Shown: positions 43,777 to 54,250, counted from the first letter of the stretch. The stretch: 64,000 nucleotides of DNA from Ochrobactrum sp. RH2CCR150 (GCA_014138095.1 JACGXE010000003.1:1-64000); one strand, 5' to 3'. Notes: generated by a model from the sequence alone, not told the origin. Program-made: numbers and translations.

Positions 43777-44436
43777 ATGCCGTTGCTGATTATTCAACTG
43801 GCGATCCTTGTTGCAGTGGCGTTTATCGTCGGATGTGTTCTGGGCAAATTGTTCCGGGGCAAAAGCAAGGCCATGACCGACGAGGAACGCACCATCGTTG
43901 CGGCTGCGCTTTCGACGCCTGCTGCGGATGAGAAGCCCGAACCCGTTCAGCCTGTCGCTGCTCCGGTGGAAGTAGTGGCGCCCCTGAAAGACAAGAAGCC
44001 GGAAAAAGTCAGTGTGCCGAAGAAAGCGCCTGTGCCGGATGCGGAAGTCGTTGGCGGACCACTGCCGGTTCCCGCTACCCAACGGGCAGAACCGAGCGAG
44101 CCGGAAGATTCGGGCCGCCCAGAGCTTCTGGATGCGCCCCGGGAGGGCCGGGCCGATAAGCTGACCGCGATCAACGGTATCGGCAATGCTATCCAGACTA
44201 TGCTTAATGCGCTTGGCGTTTATCATTACGACCAGATCGCAAGCTGGTCGGATGAAGAAACTGTGTGGATCGAACGTTACATAGGCTTCCCGCGCCGAAT
44301 CGCACGCGAAAACTGGATCGCTCAGGCGGCAAAGCTTGCTGAAGCGACGGGCAAGCCAGCGACCAAACGGCCAGCCAGAGCCAAGAAGGCACCCGCGAAG
44401 CCAAAAGCCAAGCCTGCGAAGAAAACTGAAGCTTGA
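43777..44436 (+). CDS. Membrane-anchored helix-hairpin-helix protein
   Basis: A 219-residue protein. An N-terminal helix (LLIIQLAILVAVAFIVGCVLG) anchors it, a Pro/Lys/Glu-rich linker follows (about 30-125), then a helix-hairpin-helix domain: ADKLTAINGIGNAIQTMLNALGVYHYDQIASW and WIERYIGFPRRIARENWIAQA (about 128-195). The tail is a run of Lys/Ala/Pro repeats. The same helix-hairpin-helix module occurs as the C-terminal extension of NuoE and in proteins annotated as predicted flap endonuclease-like. No catalytic site is visible, so a scaffolding or nucleic-acid contact role is only a guess. Confidence 0.7.
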   Translation: MPLLIIQLAILVAVAFIVGCVLGKLFRGKSKAMTDEERTIVAAALSTPAADEKPEPVQPVAAPVEVVAPLKDKKPEKVSVPKKAPVPDAEVVGGPLPVPATQRAEPSEPEDSGRPELLDAPREGRADKLTAINGIGNAIQTMLNALGVYHYDQIASWSDEETVWIERYIGFPRRIARENWIAQAAKLAEATGKPATKRPARAKKAPAKPKAKPAKKTEA

Positions 44437-44487
44437 TAGAGTTGCGGGATGAGGTTAAATAGCTCATCCCGAAGAAGCTGAAGCTAT

Positions 44488-46638
44488 TTAACGACGCCCG
44501 TATACCAGATCGGTCTCGATATCGGCAGAACCGGTCAGGCGTGCTTTATAGACTTCATAATTTTCCATCACGCGCTGCACATAATTGCGCGTTTCCGAAT
44601 AGGGAATGCGCTCTATCCAGTCCACGATCTCGTCGATCGACTGGCCCCGTGGGTCGCCATATTTCTCGACCCATTCAGAAGCACGGCGCGGCCCGGCATT
44701 GTATCCGGCAAAGGTCAGCACGTAAGAACCGTTGAAACGATCAAGCTGCTCGCCAAGAAAATGCGCACCGAGCGTGGCATTATAGCCTGCGTCGCTCGTT
44801 AGTCGTGGTGCAGAGAAAGCCATGCCGTTGCGTGTGGCGACGCTCTTTGCGGTCGCCGGCATCAGCTGCAGTAGTCCGCGCGCGCCGGCCTTGGAAACTG
44901 CGCCGACATTGAACTCGCTCTCTTGCCGTGCAATCGCATAGGCAAGCGCTTTGCCTGAACCGCTTATATTGGCGCTGGCCGGGATAGCTCCGAGCGGATG
45001 CGACAGTGCACCGACATCGAGCCCGCGCATCGCAGCGGTTTTGCCAACACGCAGAGCCAGATAGTGGTTCTCGTTGCGCTCGGCCATGACGGCCAGCAAG
45101 GCGAGTTCACCGACGCTGTCGAGTTCCTGCGAAAGCTGCGTATAGATGGATGTCGCCTTGGCGGCATAGCCGATCTGTTCCACACGCTTGATCGCCTGCA
45201 CCGCGTGCCGGTTGGCAAAACGGGCGCGATCCGTATCACTTGGTCGCGGATAGATCAGTTCCGGGGCTTTCTCATCCAGCTTGGCGGCGGAGAGCTGGCC
45301 ATAGAATGACGTACCGAAATGCGCTGAGCGGCGATAATAGTCGCGCGCATTGCCGCCGCTTCCCGCGTCCGCAGCGCGTCCAAGCCAGTAATAGGCGCGC
45401 GATGCGGAGATCGGACGGGCAGAGATTTCAGCAATTCTGGCGAAATGCGGTGCGGCTGTCTTGGGCTGCTTGAGTGCGCGCAAGGCATACCAACCGGCGT
45501 GGAATTCCGCTTCGGCTGCGACCATTGGCGATTCGGCGGCATGGGCCGCGACCACCTTATAGGCGAGCTGCGGCTTGCCGAGGTCGAGCAGTTCGCGCGA
45601 CAGAATCCGCCGTTCGGTCCACCAGGCGTCCGGATCAACCAGCATAGCGGCCTGACGCGGCGCCTTCAGCATCAGATCGGTGGCGTCGTCATAGCGCTCA
45701 GCGCGACGCAGATAGCGGATCTTGAGAAACTGGTAGGCTGCATTTGCCTGCCAGGAACGATCAACGGCAGCGATCGTCGCTGCTGCATTGGGCGCTTTCT
45801 GGGCGACGGCTGCAAAGGCATTGTAAAGCGACTGCGCCTGTGCGGGACCGGCAAGCAGCTTGGCCGACTGGGTGCGGTCATTATAGATCGCGCGCAGAAA
45901 ACGCTGCTGATGGTCTTCGCGTGTCAGAATACCGTTGAATTCCTTCAACACTTTCTGCTCGTCATCCGCCGAGAGGCGCTGTGTTGCCCACCATGGAGAC
46001 AGGAGTGCACGCGCTTTTGCGGGATTGCCGATGCTGACATAGGCGCGGGCCAGCACGATCATGCCTTCGGTGGTCACCGGTCGACGGCTGCCAAAAGCGG
46101 CCATGACGGTTCCAGCAGGCGGGTTCTCTTTGAACAGAGCCCGTTCTGAATTGCGCTGAAGAGTGGAAATGCCGGGCCAGCCGGGCAGTTCAGCAGTCGC
46201 GGCGGCGATCTCGCCGCTTGAAACGCCATCGATACCGGAGGTCGCAATGGCCCAGGTCAGGATTTGTCGGTCGAGCGAACCGTGCGGCATACCGTTGCGA
46301 AACGCAACAGCACTCGTCACATCGTTCGAATAAAGTGCATCAAGCCCGCTCTTCAGCGTGCCGCCAATGGCGGCAGGGTTTTCAACGCGGCTGAAGGATG
46401 AGGTGATAACCGGATCCGGCGGTGTGGGGCGCGGCGTTGGCGTCACAAGATTCATGGGCGAGGCAGGAGACTGCGCTGCGGCAGGCGCAAAGGGGCGCGC
46501 TAGCGGCGTCGGCACTTCGGTCGGCAGTGACGATTGCGCAAATGAAATCGTCGGCTGCACGGCAACCGCAATAAGGCAACCTACAAGCAGGGCCTTTCGT
46601 CTGATACTGATCGCTACGACTTCTTTAGACATCCGCAC
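44488..46638 (-). CDS. Soluble lytic murein transglycosylase
   Basis: Cleaves the glycan strands of peptidoglycan with formation of 1,6-anhydromuramic ends. The 716-residue exported protein has a signal peptide (about 10-35), a Pro-rich segment, a long alpha-superhelical U-shaped domain (about 90-540) and the C-terminal SLT domain with the catalytic Glu in AIARQESEFN, plus AGARGLLQLMPATAK and FAGYNAGPRRASEW. This is the Slt70 architecture. Start at 46638 or at the next Met (46632). It is divergent from dapA. Confidence 0.92.
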   Translation of the reverse strand: MRMSKEVVAISIRRKALLVGCLIAVAVQPTISFAQSSLPTEVPTPLARPFAPAAAQSPASPMNLVTPTPRPTPPDPVITSSFSRVENPAAIGGTLKSGLDALYSNDVTSAVAFRNGMPHGSLDRQILTWAIATSGIDGVSSGEIAAATAELPGWPGISTLQRNSERALFKENPPAGTVMAAFGSRRPVTTEGMIVLARAYVSIGNPAKARALLSPWWATQRLSADDEQKVLKEFNGILTREDHQQRFLRAIYNDRTQSAKLLAGPAQAQSLYNAFAAVAQKAPNAAATIAAVDRSWQANAAYQFLKIRYLRRAERYDDATDLMLKAPRQAAMLVDPDAWWTERRILSRELLDLGKPQLAYKVVAAHAAESPMVAAEAEFHAGWYALRALKQPKTAAPHFARIAEISARPISASRAYYWLGRAADAGSGGNARDYYRRSAHFGTSFYGQLSAAKLDEKAPELIYPRPSDTDRARFANRHAVQAIKRVEQIGYAAKATSIYTQLSQELDSVGELALLAVMAERNENHYLALRVGKTAAMRGLDVGALSHPLGAIPASANISGSGKALAYAIARQESEFNVGAVSKAGARGLLQLMPATAKSVATRNGMAFSAPRLTSDAGYNATLGAHFLGEQLDRFNGSYVLTFAGYNAGPRRASEWVEKYGDPRGQSIDEIVDWIERIPYSETRNYVQRVMENYEVYKARLTGSADIETDLVYGRR

Positions 46639-47039
46639 TCTGAAACAAAAATCCGGCCAACCGGGACTGTGGTTGCTGTGAAATATGTTAGCAAAATTCG
46701 GCTTTTGTTAGCCTTCCATTTTGCCAGCACGTTTCGTCATCCATGATAAGCCTCAGGAATGAAACTATGATTAATGGAAGCTTTATAAGATAGTCTCGCA
46801 GGTGGTGAAATGGCGGTGCGAAATACCCCTCACTGACGACAGTCGAAATCTTCGGGGGAGGGGCTTGAATAAAGCCGGGATTTTCGTCGCAAATCCGCCG
46901 TATTACCCCTGTTTTCCGCTTGCAATGTGCTTGCTCCATTCTTTCTGCAAGACTATTGTTCAACGCCTCCGCAAACCGCAAAGCAGGTCGAGTGCCCCTT
47001 GAGGTTTGAGGTTCTGTCTATCTTTTTCAGGAGTTACTG
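46639..47039. other. Divergent promoter region of slt and dapA
   Basis: This 401-base gap holds no credible gene. A GGGGGAGGGG run near 46855 and AT-rich stretches are seen, but no clear operator, riboswitch or hairpin could be assigned. CAGGAG ends it as the dapA binding site. Confidence 0.4.
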
Positions 47040-47921
47040 ATGCTGAAGGGCTCAATTACCGCGCTTGTCACGCCATTCGATCGTGAGGGAGCGTTCGATG
47101 AGAAAGCTTTTCGTGCATTTGTTGACTGGCAGATAAAAGAAGGCACCAAAGGTCTCGTTCCCGTCGGCACCACCGGCGAAACGCCGACGCTTTCCCATGA
47201 TGAGCACAAGCGTGTCATCGAGGTTTGCATCGAAGTCGCCGCCGGTCGCGTGCCGGTCATCGCCGGTGCAGGTTCGAACAACACGGTCGAGGCGATTGAA
47301 CTCGCCCAGCACGCTGAAAAGGCCGGTGCGGATGCCGTGCTCGTGGTGACGCCTTATTATAATAAGCCGAACCAGCGTGGCCTCTACGAGCATTTCTCGC
47401 GGGTTGCGCGTTCGATTTCCATCCCGCTCATCATCTACAACATCCCGGGTCGCTCGGTTATCGACATGACGCCGGAGACAATGGGTGCTCTGGTGCGCGA
47501 TCACAAGAACATCATCGGTGTGAAAGATGCGACCGGCAAGATCGAGCGCGTTTCCGAACAGCGTGGAACCTGTGGCAAGGATTTCATCCAGCTTTCGGGC
47601 GAAGATGCAACGGCGCTCGGCTTCAACGCCCATGGTGGGGTAGGGTGCATTTCGGTTACGTCGAACATCGCGCCGCGCCTGTGCGCCGAGTTTCAGGATG
47701 CCTGCCAGGCTGGCGATTATGCCAAGGCTCTGGAACTGCAGGATCGCCTGATGCCGCTGCACAAGGCGCTGTTTATCGAGCCGAATCCGTCTGGTCCGAA
47801 ATATGCCCTGTCGCGCCTTGGACGCGTCGAGAACAGCCTGCGCTCGCCAATGGTGCAGGTCGAAGCTTCTACCGCCGAGAAGATCGATCAGGCCATGAAG
47901 CATGCAGGCCTCATCAACTGA
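47040..47921 (+). CDS. dapA: 4-hydroxy-tetrahydrodipicolinate synthase DapA
   Basis: DapA condenses pyruvate with aspartate semialdehyde, the first step of the lysine/diaminopimelate branch needed for peptidoglycan. The 293-residue TIM-barrel enzyme shows the pyruvate/hydroxyl site GTTGETPTL, the catalytic Tyr in [17 protein letters not shown] and the Schiff-base Lys in [14 protein letters not shown] lies before the ATG. A strong terminator at 47973-47996 ends it, so smpB has its own promoter or partial read-through. Confidence 0.96.
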   Translation: MLKGSITALVTPFDREGAFDEKAFRAFVDWQIKEGTKGLVPVGTTGETPTLSHDEHKRVIEVCIEVAAGRVPVIAGAGSNNTVEAIELAQHAEKAGADAVLVVTPYYNKPNQRGLYEHFSRVARSISIPLIIYNIPGRSVIDMTPETMGALVRDHKNIIGVKDATGKIERVSEQRGTCGKDFIQLSGEDATALGFNAHGGVGCISVTSNIAPRLCAEFQDACQAGDYAKALELQDRLMPLHKALFIEPNPSGPKYALSRLGRVENSLRSPMVQVEASTAEKIDQAMKHAGLIN

Positions 47922-47972
47922 TCCGGCAACGGCCGTGATGTCAGTTGAAGACATGGCAAGCTGGTGATTTTT

Positions 47973-48000
47973 ACGCTCCCGTCGTCGCGGGAGCGTTTTC
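47973..48000 (+). terminator. Rho-independent terminator after dapA
   Basis: ACGCTCCCG pairs with CGGGAGCGT around a six-base loop, followed by TTTTC. It lies between dapA and smpB. Confidence 0.85.
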
Positions 48001-48032
48001 ATTTTAAATGCAACGCATTATATAGTGCAGTT

Positions 48033-48509
48033 ATGAACAAGCCGAAGAATTCCCCTGCGCGCAAGATTATCGCGGAAAACCGCAAGGCGCGCTTCAATTT
48101 CGAGATTTTGGACACGCTTGAGGCCGGTCTGGTTTTGACTGGCACCGAGGTGAAGTCTCTGCGCGCAAATCAGTCCAACATCGCCGAAAGCTATGCCAGC
48201 TTCGAGAACGGTGAGTTCTGGCTGATCAATTCCTATATTCCGGAATATACGCAGGGCAATCGCTTCAACCACGAGCCTCGCCGTCTGCGCAAGCTTCTAG
48301 TCAACCGCCGCGAGGCGTCGCGTCTGTTCAACTCGGTTTCGCGCGATGGCATGACTGTCGTTCCGCTGAAACTATACTTTAATGATCGCGGACGCGCGAA
48401 GCTGGAACTGGCTGTCGCACGCGGCAAGAAGAACCATGACAAGCGCGAGACGGAAAAGAAGCGCGACTGGGGTCGTGAAAAGGCCCGCTTGCTCCGTGAC
48501 CGGGGTTGA
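48033..48509 (+). CDS. smpB: SsrA-binding protein SmpB
   Basis: SmpB binds tmRNA and brings it to stalled ribosomes for trans-translation. The 158-residue protein has the usual pattern: [69 protein letters not shown] and the basic C-terminal tail [21 protein letters not shown] that becomes helical on the ribosome. The start at 48033 fits the family; a longer frame begins inside the dapA terminator. The ssrA gene is not in this window. Confidence 0.95.
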   Translation: MNKPKNSPARKIIAENRKARFNFEILDTLEAGLVLTGTEVKSLRANQSNIAESYASFENGEFWLINSYIPEYTQGNRFNHEPRRLRKLLVNRREASRLFNSVSRDGMTVVPLKLYFNDRGRAKLELAVARGKKNHDKRETEKKRDWGREKARLLRDRG

Positions 48510-48513
48510 CCTT

Positions 48514-48656
48514 AGAGCCTGTTCCAAAAGTCGTTCTGTGTGGCTGCAAATGGCAATTTTCTACATTCCGGTGCTCTCGTACCAATAGTACGCTCCGCTC
48601 CGGTACTCGAAAATCACCATTTTCGCACACACATACCGTTTTTTGATTCAGACTCT
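48514..48656. repeat. Imperfect palindromic intergenic element
   Basis: The 143 bases fold back on themselves: the left side starts AGAGCCTGTTCCAAAAGTCG, the right side read backwards AGAGTCTGAATCAAAAAACG, and the match continues through TGTGTG, AAATGG and ATTTTC into a centre with GTACCAATAGTAC. It is reminiscent of the Bru-RS palindromic repeats of Brucella, but I have not compared them directly. Confidence 0.55.
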
Positions 48657-48667
48657 TATTCCAACGA

Positions 48668-48693
48668 AAAAGAGCGCCGTGAGGCGCTCTTTT
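48668..48693. terminator. Terminator between smpB and the NYN gene
   Basis: AAAAGAGCGCC paired with GGCGCTCTTTT around GTGA, with A and T runs on either side, so it can work in both directions. Confidence 0.85.
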
Positions 48694-48782
48694 GATTCAT
48701 GCTGAAGAGTGGATATTCTTAATAACCGAACCGCAAAATTGTAGCGGTTCGAAGAGGGCCCGTTTCCGAGCCCTTGTCGATA

Positions 48783-49358
48783 TCAATAGCCTTCGTCGAG
48801 ATCGTCGTCCTGGCGGCGCGGTGCGCGCTCTGACGGGTCGCGACCGATTTCAGCCTTCAGCGAAACGAGATCGATGAAATGATCGGCCTGACGGCGCAGT
48901 TCATCCGAAATCATCGCGGGCTGCGTGGTCAGCGTCGAAACGACGGAAACCTTGCGCCCCTTGCGCTGCAGGGCTTCTGCGAGCGAACGGAAATCGCCGT
49001 CGCCGGAGAAGATGACGAAATGGTCGACGGTGTCGGTCAGCTGCATGGCATCGACGGTCAGTTCGATATCCATATTGCCCTTCACCTTGCGGCGACCGGT
49101 CGAATCGGTGAATTCCTTGGCGGCCTTGGTGACCACCTTGTAGCCATTGTAATCCAGCCAGTCGATCAGTGGGCGGATCGACGAGTATTCCTGATCTTCA
49201 ACAAGCGCAGTATAGTAATAAGCGCGCAGCAAATAACCGCGCTTCTGAAATGCCTTCAAAAGCTTGCGGTAATCGATGTCAAAGCCCAGGGTCTTGGATG
49301 CTGCGTATAAATTGGCGCCATCAATAAAAAGCGCAATTTTTTCACGAGAATCGAACAT
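48783..49358 (-). CDS. NYN-domain (LabA/DUF88) protein
   Basis: A 191-residue cytoplasmic protein with a PIN-like NYN domain. The metal-binding acidic residues are visible in KIALFIDGANLYAASKTLG (Asp), in the MDIELTVDAMQ region and in FVIFSGDGDFRSLAEALQRKG (Asp-Gly-Asp). NYN proteins are predicted ribonucleases; LabA-like members act in gene regulation. The C-terminus is acidic and basic mixed (RAPRRQDDDLDEGY). Single gene between convergent smpB and divergent rpoZ. Activity has to be inferred. Confidence 0.85.
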   Translation of the reverse strand: MFDSREKIALFIDGANLYAASKTLGFDIDYRKLLKAFQKRGYLLRAYYYTALVEDQEYSSIRPLIDWLDYNGYKVVTKAAKEFTDSTGRRKVKGNMDIELTVDAMQLTDTVDHFVIFSGDGDFRSLAEALQRKGRKVSVVSTLTTQPAMISDELRRQADHFIDLVSLKAEIGRDPSERAPRRQDDDLDEGY

Positions 49359-49757
49359 CGTGCAATATATCCACTCTACAGCCTAACGGGAGTGGACCGT
49401 CGACCGCGTATTCAGATTTGTTTCACAAACGTCGGCTGGCGAAATATTTCTACCAATAGCGTTTATAGCGTTTCTAAGGACAAATTATAGAAAAACAAGC
49501 AACCATAGGTTGTTATTTTAGTGAGCTAATTTACCTTTTGTAGCAATTCAGATATGTGAACGAATTTTGGTCTAGTTAATATTGTTCCATTATGAACCGC
49601 AATGAGATAATATCCGGTATATCGTTTAAAATCGAGGACATAAGAGCGGATAAGGGCTATTTGACGCCTATAATCCCGCTTTAGCTTGTAATTTCGCCCA
49701 ACAGGCGTTATGTGCAGAAAAAAATCCGTTAAAGTTCGAAAATGAAAGGGACCGCGT
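49359..49757. other. AT-rich gap between the NYN gene and rpoZ
   Basis: This 399-base gap is distinctly AT-rich. It should hold the promoters of both divergent genes. A minus-strand open frame (49526-49792) has no ATG, starts inside rpoZ and resembles no family, so I do not call it. No repeat or hairpin was recognised. Confidence 0.4.
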
Positions 49758-50162
49758 ATGGCCCGCGTCACCGTTGAGGACTGCGTAGACAAAGTCGAGA
49801 ACCGATTCGAGCTGGTTCTGCTCGCCGGTCATCGCGCCCGCCAGATTTCCCAGGGCGCTTCGATCACTGTCGACCGCGACAATGATAAGAACCCGGTCGT
49901 TGCATTGCGCGAAATCGCCGATGAAACGCTTTCGCCGGACGATCTGAAGGAAGACCTGATCCACTCGCTGCAGAAGCATGTGGAAGTGGACGAACCTGAA
50001 GCTGCGGCTCCCGCACAGATCACGTCGTCGTCTGACGAGCTGGTTGAGGGCATCGCCGAAGCTGCCGAGGAAGATGTCGTGTCTTTCGACCGCATGTCGG
50101 AAGAAGAGCTTCTGGCCGGTATCGAAGGTCTGGTTGCCCCGGAAAAGAACGACGACTTCTAA
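49758..50162 (+). CDS. rpoZ: RNA polymerase omega subunit
   Basis: Omega assists assembly of RNA polymerase and takes part in the response to ppGpp. The 134-residue protein begins [20 protein letters not shown] and continues [35 protein letters not shown], the conserved core; the acidic C-terminal extension (about 75-134) is usual in Rhizobiales. AAGGGA precedes the ATG. It lies upstream of the (p)ppGpp synthetase/hydrolase gene, as in many Proteobacteria, though a terminator separates them. Confidence 0.96.
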   Translation: MARVTVEDCVDKVENRFELVLLAGHRARQISQGASITVDRDNDKNPVVALREIADETLSPDDLKEDLIHSLQKHVEVDEPEAAAPAQITSSSDELVEGIAEAAEEDVVSFDRMSEEELLAGIEGLVAPEKNDDF

Positions 50163-50189
50163 GTTTCGTTCGGGCTGTCCAATTTATAC

Positions 50190-50226
50190 ACGCGCTGCGG
50201 CTCATCAAGCTGCGGCGCGTATTTTT
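50190..50226 (+). terminator. Terminator after rpoZ
   Basis: ACGCGCTGCGGCT pairs with AGCTGCGGCGCGT (two G-U pairs in RNA) around a five-base loop, followed by ATTTTT. Confidence 0.75.
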
Positions 50227-50423
50227 ACGCGCGTGAACATAAAATGATCGCCGCAGCGGCTTGCAGGAAGTGAATTTCTGTCTGAAATTAATCCTGTTGG
50301 CAGATAATCGGTGCTAAAGCTCGCAAAACACTCGATAATTTGCGAAGTTGTGCTCGATTGGGGTGTTTAGGTGTTGCTGTATGGCCGCCGCTCGCCCGGC
50401 ATTGGTTTGAGGAGTTGTTGTAG

Positions 50424-52679
50424 ATGATGCGCCAGTATGAGCTTGTGGAGCGTGTGCAGCGATACAAGCCGGATGTAAACGAGGCGCTTCTCAACAAGGC
50501 ATATGTCTATGCCATGCAGAAACATGGCAGCCAGAAACGTGCTTCCGGCGACCCTTATTTCTCCCATCCTCTCGAAGTCGCGGCCATCCTCACCGACATG
50601 CATCTCGATGAGGCGACGATTGCCATCGCGCTATTGCACGACACCATTGAAGACACGACTGCGACCCGTCAGGAAATCGACCAGCTGTTCGGGCCGGAAA
50701 TCGGCAAGCTCGTCGAAGGTCTGACCAAGCTCAAAAAGCTCGATCTGGTTTCCAAGAAAGCTGTGCAGGCTGAAAACCTGCGCAAGCTGCTTCTGGCCAT
50801 TTCCGAAGATGTTCGCGTGCTTCTGGTGAAGCTTGCCGACCGTCTGCACAATATGCGCACGCTTGGCGTGATGCGTGAGGACAAGCGTCTGCGCATTGCC
50901 GAAGAGACCATGGATATCTATGCGCCGCTTGCTGGCCGCATGGGTATGCAGGACATGCGCGAAGAGCTTGAAGAGCTGGCCTTCCGCTACATCAATCCCG
51001 ATGCATGGCGCGCGGTCACGGACCGTCTGGCCGAACTTCTGGAAAAGAACCGCGGTCTTCTGCAGAAGATCGAAAAGGATCTTTCCGAGATATTCGAGAA
51101 GAACGGCATCAAGGCCAGCGTCAAAAGCCGCCAGAAAAAGGCTTGGTCGGTGTTCCGCAAGATGGAAACCAAGGGCCTGTCCTTTGAGCAACTCTCCGAC
51201 ATTTTCGGCTTCCGCGTCATGGTCGATACGGTGCAGGACTGCTACCGGGCATTGGGGTTGATCCATACGACATGGTCGATGGTGCCGGGGCGTTTCAAAG
51301 ATTACATCTCGACGCCCAAGCAGAACGATTATCGCTCGGTGCACACGACCATTATCGGTCCGTCGCGCCAGCGTATCGAACTGCAAATCCGTACCCGTGC
51401 GATGGACGAAATCGCCGAGTTCGGTGTGGCCGCGCATTCGATCTACAAGGATCGCGGCAGCGGCAACAATCCACACGCGATTTCGACCGAGACCAACGCT
51501 TATGCCTGGCTGCGCCAGACCATCGAACAGCTTTCCGAAGGCGACAATCCGGAAGAGTTTTTGGAACACACCAAGCTTGAGCTGTTTCAGGATCAGGTCT
51601 TCTGTTTCACGCCGAAAGGCCGCCTGATCGCACTGCCGCGCGGTGCGACGCCGATCGATTTCGCCTATGCGGTTCACACCGATATCGGCGACAGCTGCGT
51701 CGGCGCGAAAGTCAACGGGCGCATCATGCCGCTGATGACCGAGCTGAAAAACGGCGATGAAGTGGATATCATCCGCTCCAAGGCGCAGGTACCGCCCGCC
51801 GCCTGGGAATCTCTGGTCGCAACCGGCAAGGCGCGTGCTGCCATCCGTCGTGCAACGCGCTCCGCCGTGCGCAAACAATATTCCGGCCTCGGTATGCGCA
51901 TTCTGGAACGCGCCTTCGAGCGCGCAGGAAAGCCGTTCAGCAAGGATATTCTTAAACCCGGCCTGCCACGTCTGGCGCGCAAGGATGTGGAAGACGTGCT
52001 GGCCGCCGTCGGACGCGGCGAACTGCCGTCCACCGATGTCGTGAAAGCCGTTTATCCAGATTATCAGGATACCCGTGTTACCTCGCAGAACAGCCCCGCC
52101 AAGACCGGCGAAAAGGGCTGGTTCAACATTCAGAACGCCGCTGGCATGATCTTTAAGGTGCCTGAAGGCAGTGAAGATCCGGAAGGCGGCAAGGGCAAGG
52201 ATCAGGAATCCGCGCCGAAGCCAGGTAAGCGCGCTTTGCCGATCCGCGGTACCAATTCCGATCTGCCGGTGCGGTTTGCGCCGGAAGGTGCTGTTCCGGG
52301 CGACCGCATCGTGGGCATTCTTCAGCCGGGCGCCGGTATCACAATCTACCCGATCCAGTCGCCGGCACTGACCGCCTATGACGATCAGCCGGAACGCTGG
52401 ATAGATGTGCGCTGGGATATCGATGAAACGATGCATGAGCGCTTTCCCGCTCGGGTCAGTGTTTCTGCGATCAATTCGCCTGGTTCACTGGCCGAGATTG
52501 CCCAGATTGTAGCGGCCAATGACGCCAATATTCACAATCTCTCCATGGTGCGCACAGCGCCGGACTTTACCGAAATGATCATCGACGTTGAAGTGTGGGA
52601 TCTGAAGCACCTCAACCGCATCATTTCCCAACTGAAAGAAAGCGCGAGCGTCAGCGGCGCAAAGCGCGTGAACGGATAG
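50424..52679 (+). CDS. rsh: Bifunctional (p)ppGpp synthetase/hydrolase Rsh (RelA/SpoT family)
   Basis: Makes and degrades the alarmone (p)ppGpp. The 751-residue protein has the HD hydrolase domain ([35 protein letters not shown]), a synthetase domain ([54 protein letters not shown]), a TGS domain ([33 protein letters not shown]) and a C-terminal ACT domain ([24 protein letters not shown]). Both HD and synthetase motifs look complete, as expected for the single long Rsh of alphaproteobacteria. pyrE follows seven bases later. Confidence 0.95.
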   Translation: MMRQYELVERVQRYKPDVNEALLNKAYVYAMQKHGSQKRASGDPYFSHPLEVAAILTDMHLDEATIAIALLHDTIEDTTATRQEIDQLFGPEIGKLVEGLTKLKKLDLVSKKAVQAENLRKLLLAISEDVRVLLVKLADRLHNMRTLGVMREDKRLRIAEETMDIYAPLAGRMGMQDMREELEELAFRYINPDAWRAVTDRLAELLEKNRGLLQKIEKDLSEIFEKNGIKASVKSRQKKAWSVFRKMETKGLSFEQLSDIFGFRVMVDTVQDCYRALGLIHTTWSMVPGRFKDYISTPKQNDYRSVHTTIIGPSRQRIELQIRTRAMDEIAEFGVAAHSIYKDRGSGNNPHAISTETNAYAWLRQTIEQLSEGDNPEEFLEHTKLELFQDQVFCFTPKGRLIALPRGATPIDFAYAVHTDIGDSCVGAKVNGRIMPLMTELKNGDEVDIIRSKAQVPPAAWESLVATGKARAAIRRATRSAVRKQYSGLGMRILERAFERAGKPFSKDILKPGLPRLARKDVEDVLAAVGRGELPSTDVVKAVYPDYQDTRVTSQNSPAKTGEKGWFNIQNAAGMIFKVPEGSEDPEGGKGKDQESAPKPGKRALPIRGTNSDLPVRFAPEGAVPGDRIVGILQPGAGITIYPIQSPALTAYDDQPERWIDVRWDIDETMHERFPARVSVSAINSPGSLAEIAQIVAANDANIHNLSMVRTAPDFTEMIIDVEVWDLKHLNRIISQLKESASVSGAKRVNG

Positions 52680-52686
52680 GACCAAG

Positions 52687-53265
52687 ATGAACACCGAAGG
52701 CGTGCTTGCCGTCTTCCGCGAAGCGGGAGCGATCCTCGAAGGCCATTTCATTCTCACTTCCGGCCTTCGCAGCCCTATTTTTCTGCAAAAGGCGCGCGTG
52801 TTCATGCATGCCGACAAGACGGAAAAGCTCTGCAAGGCGCTGGCTGAGGAGATCAAGGCGGCGAATCTCGGCCCCATCGACTATGTCGTTGGTCCCGCTA
52901 TCGGTGGTCTGATCCCGTCTTACGAAACGTCGCGTCATCTGGGTGTGCCTTCGGTTTGGGTCGAGCGCGAAAACGGCATCTTCCGCCTGCGTCGCTTCGA
53001 TGTCCCCAAGGGCTCGCGCGTCGTGATCGTGGAAGATATCGTGACGACGGGCCTGTCGATCCGCGAAACCATCGAATGCATGAAGGAACTCGGCATCGAA
53101 GTTGTGGCTGCGGCCTGCATCGTTGACCGGTCGGCTGGCAAGGCTGATATTGGCACCAAGCTGATCGCGCTTGCCGAATACGAAGTGCCTGCTTATCCGG
53201 CTGACAATCTGCCGCCGGAACTGGCCGCCATTCCGGCGATCAAGCCCGGCAGCCGCAATATTTGA
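52687..53265 (+). CDS. pyrE: Orotate phosphoribosyltransferase
   Basis: PyrE joins orotate to PRPP to give orotidine 5'-phosphate in pyrimidine synthesis. The 192-residue protein has the substrate region [37 protein letters not shown], and the PRPP-binding loop [17 protein letters not shown]. It ends with a small C-terminal helix. It begins seven bases after rsh and is probably co-transcribed. Its length fits the short alphaproteobacterial type. Confidence 0.94.
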   Translation: MNTEGVLAVFREAGAILEGHFILTSGLRSPIFLQKARVFMHADKTEKLCKALAEEIKAANLGPIDYVVGPAIGGLIPSYETSRHLGVPSVWVERENGIFRLRRFDVPKGSRVVIVEDIVTTGLSIRETIECMKELGIEVVAAACIVDRSAGKADIGTKLIALAEYEVPAYPADNLPPELAAIPAIKPGSRNI

Positions 53266-53463
53266 TTGCCTATTTTCGCCAGAATATACGTTAGCAACCG
53301 CGTATTTTAAAAGACTTTCTGGCGGGATATAATGTAAAAGTTGATCCCGCAGAGCTATTACAGCTCTGCGGCGAAATTTCACTTTACGAATGACCTTAGG
53401 TTTACGTACTCTCCGCCGTTAACGAGAGAATTCGTTCAGTTTCCGTCGACAGGAAAATCCATC

Positions 53464-54213
53464 GTGGCTGTAACGTCTGTAGTTTTCGATCCGAAATCAC
53501 CATTTCGCGCGCCGTGCGGCATCTGTGTCGACTGCGATGTGCGTCGTATGGCGGTTTGTGCTGCGCTCGACGACGGTGATCTCGGCGCGCTGGAAGCGAT
53601 CATGACGTCCAGAAAGCTGGATGCGAACGAGATGCTCGTGGAGGAGGGGGAGCCGAAGGCGCGGGTCTACAGCCTGACCTCCGGCATGTTGCGCATCTAT
53701 ACCTCACTGCCGGACGGACGCCGCCAGATTGCGGGATTCCTCTTTCCCGGAGATTATCTCGGCCTTGCCGATGACGACGTCTATTCGCAGTCGGCGGAAG
53801 CTGTCGTGCCTTCGGTGCTGTGCGCTTTTTCCACGAAAGAAATGGAAAATCTGATGGAGCGCTTTCCAAAGCTCAAGGAAAGACTGCACCAGATGACCCG
53901 CGCTGCGCTGCGCACGGCGCGTGACAACCAGCTCGTTCTTGGTCGTCTCGCGCCGGTGGAGAAGCTTGCGAGCTTCCTGCTGGTTCTCTCGGCGCGTGCT
54001 GAAAAGCGTGGAGAACGCGCAAACCCGGTGCATTTGTCGATGAACCGCACTGATATTGCGGATTATCTCGGTCTCACCATTGAAACGGTGAGCCGCAGCT
54101 TCACGAAGCTCAAGAGCCAGGGGCTGATCCAGCTCATTGATGCCAACACGGTCGAAATCATGTCGCGCCGTTCGCTCGCAGCCGTTGCGGGCATGGATCT
54201 GGACGCATTTTAA
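53464..54213 (+). CDS. fnrN: FnrN-type oxygen-sensing transcription regulator
   Basis: A Crp/Fnr-family regulator of 249 residues if started at GTG 53464 (AGGAAA before it); a longer frame to 53341 has no family match. The N-terminal cysteines form C-x2-C-x7-C (C21, C24, C32; another at C18) with a central C120, the set that holds an oxygen-sensitive 4Fe-4S cluster in rhizobial FnrN. A cyclic-nucleotide-binding-like fold follows, and a C-terminal helix-turn-helix has NRTDIADYLGLTIETVSRSFTKLK, where E-x-x-S-R reads TTGAT-type boxes. The downstream hemN has such a box. Confidence 0.9.
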   Translation: MAVTSVVFDPKSPFRAPCGICVDCDVRRMAVCAALDDGDLGALEAIMTSRKLDANEMLVEEGEPKARVYSLTSGMLRIYTSLPDGRRQIAGFLFPGDYLGLADDDVYSQSAEAVVPSVLCAFSTKEMENLMERFPKLKERLHQMTRAALRTARDNQLVLGRLAPVEKLASFLLVLSARAEKRGERANPVHLSMNRTDIADYLGLTIETVSRSFTKLKSQGLIQLIDANTVEIMSRRSLAAVAGMDLDAF

Positions 54214-54250
54214 GCTCACTCCCAATCCTCTGCTCATTCATCGTCACCCG

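Noticed and set aside
49526-49792. A minus-strand open frame of 88 codons overlapping the start of rpoZ
   Set aside because: It begins with TTG inside rpoZ, has no ATG and no binding site, and its basic, tyrosine-rich content is as expected from AT-rich non-coding DNA. No family was recognised.
53266-53463. A possible FNR box upstream of fnrN (TTGATCCCGC near 53341)
   Set aside because: Only the left half-site is present; the right half does not match ATCAA.
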